Of a stretch of 25,514 nt of DNA, positions 1 to 5,171 are shown in pieces. The notes beneath the pieces were generated by a model, which saw only the letters and a program-made list of their open reading frames with translations, searched no databases and had not been told where the DNA came from. How positions within the stretch are numbered: the stretch's first letter is position 1; the number at the start of each line of letters is the position of its first letter. This DNA comes from CAYSYM01 sp964435115 (lineage in GTDB: Bacteria; Chloroflexota; UBA6077; CF-72): contig CAYSYM010000054.1 of assembly GCA_964435115.1 (NCBI GenBank), positions 1 through 25,514 of the forward strand, read 5' to 3'. The translations under genes were made by a program, and so were the position numbers.

Positions 1-74
1 CCCGGCGGACGCTGGCCTTCCCGGCCCAGTTCATGCTGGTCGGCGCCCGCAACCCCTGCCCATGCGTTCGCTAA
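1..74 (+). pseudogene. comM: comM (yifB) 5' portion, disrupted by the element
   Basis: Reading from base 3 gives RRTLAFPAQFMLVGARNPCPC followed by VR and a TAA stop at 72-74. This matches the segment of the YifB/ComM Mg-chelatase-like AAA+ family that precedes its conserved zinc-binding cysteine motif. The frame leaves the family sequence exactly at the 11-bp repeat (56-66), so the last two codons are encoded by the element. The 5' part of the gene lies outside the window. ComM is a helicase that promotes branch migration during natural transformation, so the host allele is probably inactive while the element is present. Confidence 0.85.
56..66 (+). repeat. Left junction direct repeat (attL core)
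   Basis: The sequence CTGCCCATGCG recurs exactly at 25459-25469. The similarity extends imperfectly 11 bp upstream in both copies (45-66 against 25448-25469, 18 of 22 positions identical by hand alignment). This is more like a recombinase-type att site than a short transposase-generated duplication. It lies in the codons for the Cys-Pro-Cys motif of comM. Confidence 0.85.
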
Positions 75-207
75 CACCGCAGTAAATGGAACTTCGCCGG
101 TAACCCGCGAGCTCGTCATCACCGTACCGCTGCCCGAGGACCAGGGCCTGAGGGGTGACGGGCGGCCAAAGGTCCATCGGTTCCGAAGTCGTCTGCTGGA
201 GCTTGGT

Positions 208-804
208 TTGCGGCTACGCGACCTCCGCGCTCAGCACCGTCTGACGCAGGACGAAGTGGCCCGGACCATCGGCCTGGCGAGTACCGCCCCGATTTCCCAG
301 TGGGAGGCTGGTGTGACGGTGCCGGACGGTCTGCCGCGCGAGCGGCTGGTGGATCTGCTCGAGGGCCGGCTGTGGCAGCGGTTGCGCGAGGCCATCATCG
401 AGGGTGAGGGCATGCCCGGGCGCTGGAACGAGGCCGTGCGGTGGTATCGACGGGCATCCCGTGAGCGACCGCCCCGAGAGACCATCGGCGTCGTCCTCGC
501 GATCTTCCTGCAGCGCCTGCGCGACGTCGACTCGCTGGATATCCTGCGACGGCGGTATTGCGAAGACAACGGCGAGTCCGTGCGCGCCATGGCGGCGGAG
601 CTTGTGCCCGATGGTCCGCTGGACAAAGAGGTAATCCGCGCTGAAGATACGGCCTACGGCTTGCGCTGGCTAGAGATTATTGGTGGCTTCGAGCTCGACC
701 CGCGCCGGTCGCTTGTACGTGACCTTCCTTTGGCGCTTCTCGATCAGGTGGTGGAGCGCCCAACTCGCCCTCCACGCTTCTGGGCTGTCAGGCGGGACAA
801 ATGA
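208..804 (+). CDS. XRE-family helix-turn-helix protein
   Basis: 198 aa. The N-terminal ~50 residues form a Cro/C1-type helix-turn-helix: LTQDEVARTIG is helix 2, and the ISQWEAG segment is the typical end of the recognition region. The rest is charged, mostly helical and not recognised. The TTG start at 208 is chosen because GGAG (198-201) lies six bases upstream and the HTH begins directly after it. The frame is, however, open upstream to the element boundary (see the junction finding), so a longer protein is possible. The stop overlaps the next ATG (ATGA, 801-804), placing it in one operon with the split Cas4-like genes. Probable transcription regulator of the left module. Confidence 0.75.
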   Translation: MRLRDLRAQHRLTQDEVARTIGLASTAPISQWEAGVTVPDGLPRERLVDLLEGRLWQRLREAIIEGEGMPGRWNEAVRWYRRASRERPPRETIGVVLAIFLQRLRDVDSLDILRRRYCEDNGESVRAMAAELVPDGPLDKEVIRAEDTAYGLRWLEIIGGFELDPRRSLVRDLPLALLDQVVERPTRPPRFWAVRRDK

Positions 805-1154
805 AAAAGGACCGGCTATACACGTGGCGGGACGGGGCTCATGGCCCTGAATCCTGGCGCGAGCGCGCGGAAGCGGCGCACGGCGCCCTTGTCCTCGGTC
901 GCTCCCCGACGCTCACCGCCTCGGAGATCGGGTCGTTCGCCTTCTGCCCGCAGGCCTGGTATCTCCAACGATGCCGCGTCCCCGTCACAGTGGAAGCAGC
1001 ACTCCGCCGTGAGATCGGGAGTCGGGCCCACCGGCAGATCGGGCGACAGACCGACCTCGTCAGGAGCGCCAAGGTCGCTCAGTGGCTTCTGCTCGTGGCT
1101 ATGGCGGTAGCCCTGGCCCTGCTCGCTGCCGTGCTCCTCAGGGTGCTGCCATGA
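801..1154 (+). CDS. Cas4-like nuclease, N-terminal half with C-terminal membrane helix
   Basis: 117 aa. Residues ~37-80 match the start of Cas4/PD-(D/E)XK exonucleases: LTASEIGSFAFCPQAWYLQR contains the single N-terminal iron-sulfur cysteine (C49), and GSRAH supplies the conserved histidine (H77) of motif I. Instead of continuing into the catalytic beta-sheet, the protein ends in one hydrophobic helix (residues ~94-114, rich in Ala/Leu/Val). The rest of the nuclease is encoded by the next gene, which starts in the stop codon of this one (ATGA at 1151-1154). Alone it cannot be an active nuclease. Family knowledge: Cas4 proteins are 5'-3' or ssDNA exonucleases with a 4Fe-4S cluster. The membrane-split form is unusual. 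Confidence 0.75.
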   Translation: MKKDRLYTWRDGAHGPESWRERAEAAHGALVLGRSPTLTASEIGSFAFCPQAWYLQRCRVPVTVEAALRREIGSRAHRQIGRQTDLVRSAKVAQWLLLVAMAVALALLAAVLLRVLP

Positions 1155-1696
1155 GTGCCGAACTCCTGCTTGCCTTTCTCATAGTGGCCGCGATGACGTA
1201 TTTGGTCCTCGCACGCTGGAGCCGAGCCCGTCGGGCAACGCTCGGCCTTGGGGAGGGCGACATCATCTCTGCCGACGATTCCATTATCCGCGCGCCCACG
1301 CTCCGCTCTGAGCGGCTGGGGCTGGTCGGACGCTGCGATCACCTGTTGAAGGTCAATGGGGCGTACGTGCCGGTTGAGCAGAAGCCGACCGCTCACCGGC
1401 TCCAGCAGTCTCACATCCTCCAGGTCGGAGCGCTCTGTCTCCTCGTCCAGGACATTCATGGCGTCCGCCCGCCGTATGGCATCGTCGTGTTGGCGGATGG
1501 CTCCCAGGAGCGCGTTACCTTCTCCCAGGAACTCGAGCGGGGCGTAGTGCGTACGATGGCCGAGATGCGCCGGATCATTGCGACGGGTGAGCCGCCTGGC
1601 CAACGGTGGGTGGCGCCGAAGTGCAGGGTCTGCGGCTACTTCCCCGTGTGCTGGGGAGACGAGGCCGGCGGAGTGGCCAAAGACGGATCGGGATAG
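1151..1696 (+). CDS. Cas4-like nuclease, C-terminal half with N-terminal membrane helix
   Basis: 181 aa. It starts with a hydrophobic helix (residues ~3-21) followed by the basic stretch ARWSRARR, so by the positive-inside rule the catalytic domain faces the cytoplasm. It then supplies the missing Cas4 motifs: D63 (GRCD), the E-x-K pair E76/K78 (VEQKPT), a motif IV-like QSHILQVGAL, and three C-terminal cysteines (C158, C161, C167) that would complete a 4Fe-4S cluster with C49 of the upstream protein. The ATG at 1151 is used because it overlaps the upstream stop. A hairpin of the two helices would reunite both halves on one side of the membrane. Confidence 0.75.
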   Translation: MSAELLLAFLIVAAMTYLVLARWSRARRATLGLGEGDIISADDSIIRAPTLRSERLGLVGRCDHLLKVNGAYVPVEQKPTAHRLQQSHILQVGALCLLVQDIHGVRPPYGIVVLADGSQERVTFSQELERGVVRTMAEMRRIIATGEPPGQRWVAPKCRVCGYFPVCWGDEAGGVAKDGSG

Positions 1697-1876
1697 GAGC
1701 TGCGCGACCCGGAAGAAATGCGTACGGTTACGTACGGCGCAGGTGTCAGTAGGGAGCGAGTAGGCCGGGCGCGCCACGTAGCGTGCGGCGCAGCGTTGGC
1801 GTGCTCAGAGGGTCGGCGGGATTTGGCGCGCAGAGCAGACGCGAACGTTGCTCAAGTGCGGCATTAGGGGGCGGTC
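1697..1876. promoter_or_regulatory. Intergenic gap with tandem 10-bp repeat, possible operator
   Basis: No gene is seen in this 180-bp gap between the Cas4-like pair and the 88-aa gene. At 1721-1740 there are two tandem 10-mers, each starting with CGTACGG and each containing the self-complementary hexamer CGTACG. One helical turn of spacing suits a protein-binding site. No clear -35/-10 pair was found. A G-rich stretch (1867-1874) just before ATG 1877 probably serves as its ribosome binding site. Confidence 0.3.
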
Positions 1877-2143
1877 ATGAAACTGAAGAAGTCCGACAAG
1901 GAGCAGTTATGGGCGGAGGCCAAACGCCGCTGTCGTCTCTCTGATGAGGCTATCCGCATGGCGAGAGAGTTGGGGCTCAACCCGAGGAGCTTGATCAAGA
2001 ACGTTCCGTCGCCCACGCAGCAGTGGAAGGCGCCGGTCGAAGACTGGGTGCGCGACATCTACGAGAAGCGTTACGGTGCCAGGGCGCGCCGCGGCTCCAA
2101 GAGCGAAGGTGCCGCTCCGCCACGGGCTGAGAGGGAGCCGTGA
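1877..2143 (+). CDS. Small conserved-type hypothetical protein, 88 aa
   Basis: Basic 88-aa protein. The middle (residues ~35-66) carries LNPRSLIKNVPSPTQQWKAP and then VEDWVRDIYEKR, which resembles a family of short uncharacterised bacterial proteins seen from memory; I cannot name a domain. The N-terminus is lysine-rich and amphipathic, and the C-terminal ~20 residues are low-complexity and probably disordered. No membrane segment or cysteine cluster (one Cys only). The start ATG follows AGGGGGC. Its stop overlaps the start of the AlbA_2 protein (GTGA, 2140-2143), implying translational coupling and perhaps joint function, for example as an antitoxin or adaptor; that role is inference. Confidence 0.65.
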   Translation: MKLKKSDKEQLWAEAKRRCRLSDEAIRMARELGLNPRSLIKNVPSPTQQWKAPVEDWVRDIYEKRYGARARRGSKSEGAAPPRAEREP

Positions 2144-3603
2144 TCGAGGAGGAGCTGCGCGCGCTCATCGGCCGCGGCGAGGACCAGCGGACCGAGTTCA
2201 AGGCGGCCGAGGCGGACGCCGCTGACGTAGCCCGCGCGATTGCTGCCCTGGCGAACAGCGGGGGCGGCACGCTCCTCCTGGGCATTGGCGATGACGGCAG
2301 TGTCTTGGGCCTCTGGTACGCCCAGCCGCCCCACATCACGCACACCATCCGGACCCTGCCGAACCTATCCGCCTGGCGCCAGTTCGTGGTCAACGTCTCG
2401 CGCCACAACTGCGAGCCGGCAGTGCCGATCGTCGTGGAGCACGTCGCCATCGAAGGCCGGGACATCCTCGCGGTGCATGTGCCCGATGGGCAGGATAAGC
2501 CCTACCGCGCCAACGGCCGCGTCTACGTGCGCATCGACAAGCAGGTGCACGAGGCGACGCGCGAGGAGGTCGCGCGGCTGATGGTCGAGTCCGGACGAGT
2601 GCAGTACGAGCGGCTGCCGGTCACGGACTCCGAGCTGTCGGAACTCGATGAAGCGCTGGTGCGCGAGTACTTCGTGGACGTGCGACGCTTGCCGTACCCC
2701 GAGGACGCGGAGGGGCGCGTCCGCCTGCTGGCGAACCTGGGCTTCGCGACCCAGCCCGCCGGGCGCGTAGTGCCCACCGTCGCGGGCCTGCTGCTCTTCG
2801 GCAAGCGTCCACAGGACCGCTTGGAGGCGGCGACGCTCAAGTGCGCCTTCTTCTACGGCCAACACCAGGGCACCCAACTTCGCGACCGCGCCGATGTGGT
2901 CGGGCCGCTGCACCGCGTCATCGATGACGGCGCGGCCTTCGTCGTGCGCAACCGCCGCTTGGTGCCCCGGATGGAGGGCATCCGGCGGGTCGACGTCCCA
3001 GAGTATCCCGATTACAGCATCCGCGAGGCACTGGCCAACGCGCTGGCCCATCGTGACTGGTCGCTGGAAGGGGCCAAGGTGCGCCTATTCCTGTTCGACG
3101 ACCGCCTGGAGATCTGGAGCCCCGGCCGGCTGCCACCACCCATCACACTGGAACGGCTGGGCTACGACCAATTCTCACGCAACCGGCTCATCGCCCGCGT
3201 GCTGGTCGAGCGGGGCTACATCGAGGAGGTCGGCCTGGGCATCCGGCGGATGCGGGAGGAGATGGCCAGCCTCGGCCTACCGGAGCCGGAGTTCCGGGAG
3301 GAGGGCTTCAGCTTCGTCATCACCTTCCGCAGCATCGCCCCGCGCGAGGGGGTCGTCCCCACACCCGACCCGTTCCGGGCACTACTGGAGCGGGGTGAGA
3401 TCAACGAGCGGCAGTACCGAGGGCTACTCTACGTACGCGAACACGGGGCGATCCGTCGGCGCGAGTACGTGCAACTCGCTGGCGTGTCGGAGCGCACGGC
3501 GGCCCGCGACCTGACAGACCTCGTGGAGAGGAACCTCCTCGAACTCAGTGGGGGGCACGGCAGGAGCACCGCATATCGGCTGGGGAAGACCGGCGGCGCC
3601 TGA
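2140..3603 (+). CDS. AlbA_2 (Schlafen-type) / RecG C-terminal-like ATP-binding protein
   Basis: 487 aa. Residues ~13-150 form the AlbA_2/divergent AAA-4 domain (RTEFKAA, then ALANSGGGTLLLGIGDDG, then GRVYVRIDKQ). Residues ~290-390 match the GHKL-like C-terminal part of proteins often annotated as ATP-dependent DNA helicase RecG-related (SIREALANALAHRDW at 293-307, IWSPGRLP, GIRRM). The final ~75 residues look like a winged helix-turn-helix (RREYVQLAGVSERTAARDL). There is no true helicase domain, so the RecG label would mislead. Such proteins act as regulators and in several defence or toxin contexts. The GTG start at 2140 overlaps the preceding stop and follows GAGGGAG. Confidence 0.85.
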   Translation: MIEEELRALIGRGEDQRTEFKAAEADAADVARAIAALANSGGGTLLLGIGDDGSVLGLWYAQPPHITHTIRTLPNLSAWRQFVVNVSRHNCEPAVPIVVEHVAIEGRDILAVHVPDGQDKPYRANGRVYVRIDKQVHEATREEVARLMVESGRVQYERLPVTDSELSELDEALVREYFVDVRRLPYPEDAEGRVRLLANLGFATQPAGRVVPTVAGLLLFGKRPQDRLEAATLKCAFFYGQHQGTQLRDRADVVGPLHRVIDDGAAFVVRNRRLVPRMEGIRRVDVPEYPDYSIREALANALAHRDWSLEGAKVRLFLFDDRLEIWSPGRLPPPITLERLGYDQFSRNRLIARVLVERGYIEEVGLGIRRMREEMASLGLPEPEFREEGFSFVITFRSIAPREGVVPTPDPFRALLERGEINERQYRGLLYVREHGAIRRREYVQLAGVSERTAARDLTDLVERNLLELSGGHGRSTAYRLGKTGGA

Positions 3604-3646
3604 TCGTGCCGTAATCGTGCCATCCATGGCACGATTACGGCACGAT
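3603..3646. repeat. Perfect 44-bp palindrome (21-bp arms, 2-nt centre)
   Basis: The arms 3603-3623 and 3626-3646 are exact reverse complements around CC. Each arm contains two copies of TCGTGCC, so the site has four half-sites (two direct, two inverted). It begins inside the TGA stop of the AlbA_2 gene. No T-run follows on either strand, which argues against a simple intrinsic terminator. It could be an operator, a cruciform or replication/transfer site, or an RNA-stabilising hairpin. Confidence 0.8.
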
Positions 3647-3825
3647 GATGGCTCGATTGTGAGGGGCCGCGACATCCGGTCCTACCCCGACTCGCGCAGT
3701 AGGAACGCCTGTGTCGGACGGTCGGGGCAGGGCAACAAATAAGGCCGACTCATGCAAGAGGGGGAGAAAAGAAAGAGGTCTCGCCGAGGAGGTGAAATCT
3801 TTCTCCCTTTGACAATCGTCGCCCG

Positions 3826-3854
3826 CGCAATGCTCGCGGGAGGGGAGCATTGCG
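3826..3854. repeat. Hairpin with 10-bp perfect stem
   Basis: CGCAATGCTC (3826-3835) pairs perfectly with GAGCATTGCG (3845-3854) around a 9-nt loop. No uridine tract follows on either strand, so it is not a canonical terminator. Confidence 0.6.
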
Positions 3855-3867
3855 ACTGGCGTATACC

Positions 3868-3893
3868 GTTTCAAGGGCGAGGAGTCGCCCAAG
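3868..3893 (-). repeat. Lone CRISPR-repeat-like hairpin (uncertain)
   Basis: On the minus strand the segment has the stem GGGCGA/TCGCCC around a 4-nt loop and ends in CTTGAAAC, the kind of 3' handle found on many CRISPR repeats. Only one copy was found. It is shorter (26 nt) than most repeats, so it may be chance or the relic of a lost array. Confidence 0.2.
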
Positions 3894-3963
3894 TTCTTTG
3901 AGCCCCCGAGAGGACCGGCTCGCCCCTTCCAGGCCGTTTTCGCAACTCAGTCGCTCTCGCCCA

Positions 3964-3970
3964 GGAATGG
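3964..3970 (+). repeat. Target-site repeat left of Tn3
   Basis: GGAATGG lies directly outside IRL and is repeated exactly outside IRR (8183-8189). Tn3 elements usually duplicate 5 bp, so two of the seven bases may be coincidence. Confidence 0.7.
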
Positions 3971-4009
3971 GCGTCGGGATAGCAACGGAGGAATTTCCGT
4001 CGCTAAGCC
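3971..4009 (+). repeat. Tn3 left inverted repeat (IRL)
   Basis: 39 bp running from GCGTC to CTAAGCC. It differs from the reverse complement of the right repeat at three positions (two near the outer end, one central). It ends 16 bp before the stop of the 85-aa passenger gene. Confidence 0.85.
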
Positions 4010-4025
4010 CCGCGTGGGGCGAGGG

Positions 4026-4283
4026 TTAGCGTCCGTGGCCGTACTCGCGGCGGAACCAGGCGGCCAGGGCCGTCTCGAGTGCCTGCCAGGCGGCCTCCAA
4101 CGTGGGGTACGCGTCCTCGCCGTCCCAGATCACGCCCCCTTCGTCCAGCGCCCGCACGAACGGGGCGCCGGGGTTGTCCTCGCCCACCTCGATCCAGCCG
4201 TAGCCGCGGACCCAGCGGGCAATGCTGGGGTATGTCGCGCTGAACGCGTCGGGCTCGGACGGCGAAGGCGTGCGGTGTGTCAC
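4026..4283 (-). CDS. Small Tn3 passenger protein, 85 aa, function unknown
   Basis: Acidic, aromatic-rich protein starting at GTG 4283 (VTHRTPSPSEPDAF). The core YPSIARWVRGYGWIEVGEDN, then FVRALDEGGVIWDGEDAYPT, is compositionally normal protein and similar in style to short uncharacterised proteins I have seen near mobile elements; no named domain is recognised. The same frame is open much further upstream, but that part is the antisense-like shadow of the recombinase gene (Ala/Arg/Gly-rich), so the short start is preferred. It lies 59 bp downstream of the recombinase on the same strand and ends next to IRL. It may be a recombination accessory factor or an antitoxin-like passenger; there is no direct evidence for either. 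Confidence 0.55.
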   Translation of the reverse strand: MTHRTPSPSEPDAFSATYPSIARWVRGYGWIEVGEDNPGAPFVRALDEGGVIWDGEDAYPTLEAAWQALETALAAWFRREYGHGR

Positions 4284-4342
4284 CGGGTCTTGCTCGCCCT
4301 GGCCTCCGGCAGCTCGGCCGCTGGCTGCGGCGCGGGCACGGG

Positions 4343-5065
4343 CTAGTCCGTCAGGCCGCGCATGAGCTCGCGCGCCTCCTCGTCGCCGATCGTGAGGTAG
4401 ACCGGCTGCAGGCGGGACCAGCCGGCCTGGCGCTGCGCCAGCGGCAAGCTCTTCGTCTGCCGCACGATCTGGCGCACCCGCGCGTGGCGGAACAGGTGCG
4501 GGTGGATGGGCGCCGGCTCGCCCGAGCGGCCATGCCGGGACGGGCGCAGCGCCAGGACCTGCACCTTGGCGCGCTCCGAGGCCGCTTTGACGATGAGCCA
4601 CGCCTGCCCCCGCTGCAGCGCGCGCCGGCGCCCGTCCGGGCCGCGCTTGCGGGAGAAGAACAGCGGCTCGTCGTCGGCGAGATCCTGCTCGCGCGCCCAC
4701 AGCAGCAGCTCGCCGGTGAGACTTGCTTCAGGGCCCGGCAGGAAGACGCGCTTGGTGGTCTGGCTCGGGTTCTTCCGGTTCGGCAGCACGAGACTGTCGC
4801 GGAAGACGTCCCTGGGGCGCAGCGCCAGCACCTCGCTGATCCGTCCGCCCGTCGCCCAGAGCACCCGCAGCAGCAGGCGATCGCGCTCGGTGGCCGCCGC
4901 GGCAATGACCGCCTTCACCTCCTCCGGCGAGAGGCCCTCCGGGGGCTGCCAGCGCGTGCTACTCCGCAATCGAACAGAATGCGCCTGCTCCGCTGAATCG
5001 GACAGTTCGCGCGGCGCTCGCAGCGCAATGGCGCGGTTCGACGGCGATGGCGGCAGGTCGGGCAT
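4343..5065 (-). CDS. Tyrosine recombinase of the Tn3 transposon (TnpI-like)
   Basis: 240 aa from ATG 5065. All catalytic positions of the lambda-integrase family are visible: R75 in TGGRISEVLALR, a candidate lysine K106, H190-x-x-R193 in HPHLFRHARV, W206 in place of the second His, and the nucleophile Y223 in PVYLTIGD. The N-terminal SAM-like core-binding part is very short (about 45 residues), so it is smaller than usual integrases (~300 aa). It is divergent from tnpA and presumably resolves cointegrates at a site in the 106-bp gap between them. A longer upstream frame (to 5215) exists but would overlap tnpA, so the inner ATG is preferred. It is the only site-specific recombinase in the window. 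Confidence 0.85.
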   Translation of the reverse strand: MPDLPPSPSNRAIALRAPRELSDSAEQAHSVRLRSSTRWQPPEGLSPEEVKAVIAAAATERDRLLLRVLWATGGRISEVLALRPRDVFRDSLVLPNRKNPSQTTKRVFLPGPEASLTGELLLWAREQDLADDEPLFFSRKRGPDGRRRALQRGQAWLIVKAASERAKVQVLALRPSRHGRSGEPAPIHPHLFRHARVRQIVRQTKSLPLAQRQAGWSRLQPVYLTIGDEEARELMRGLTD

Positions 5066-5081
5066 GGTGCGGGGATCGTAC

Positions 5082-5097
5082 ACAAGGCGGGTCTTGT
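5082..5097. promoter_or_regulatory. Putative recombinase core (resolution) site
   Basis: ACAAG and CTTGT (5082-5086, 5093-5097) form an inverted pair around six bases, with weaker extension (ATCG on both sides). It lies between the divergent recombinase and transposase genes, where Tn3 elements keep their res/IRS site and promoters. The assignment rests on position and symmetry only. Confidence 0.4.
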
Positions 5098-5171
5098 CCG
5101 ATTCGTGACACCCCGGAGGGTGATGGCTGCGGCCTGGCGCCCTACTCTCTGCCGCCGGGGAGGAGGGGGCG

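Larger units (their letters stand above)
3604..3970. other. Gene-free 367-bp gap rich in inverted repeats
   Basis: No convincing coding frame. It contains the 44-bp palindrome; an 8-bp inverted repeat GGGAGAAA/TTTCTCCC (3762-3769, 3800-3807) with a 30-nt loop; a consensus TTGACA (3809-3814) lacking a matching -10 at 17 bp; a 10-bp stem hairpin (3826-3854); and a CRISPR-repeat-like hairpin (3868-3893). The Tn3 transposon inserted at its right edge, so the original gap continued at 8183. The density of structures could mean a non-coding RNA or a control region between the left module and the convergent defence operon. Confidence 0.5.

Noticed and set aside
45..66. tRNA or tmRNA gene as the attachment site
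   Set aside because: The flanks encode the ComM cysteine motif in frame; no tRNA-like structure is present.
3635..3892. 85-codon minus-strand frame in the gap before Tn3
   Set aside because: It runs through the palindrome and hairpins, has no ribosome binding site and no recognisable motif.
4284..4700. Upstream extension of the 85-aa frame to 224 aa
   Set aside because: The extension is Ala/Arg/Gly/Pro-rich, overlaps the recombinase gene in another frame of the same strand, and lacks protein-like composition; the GTG at 4283 gives a sensible product.
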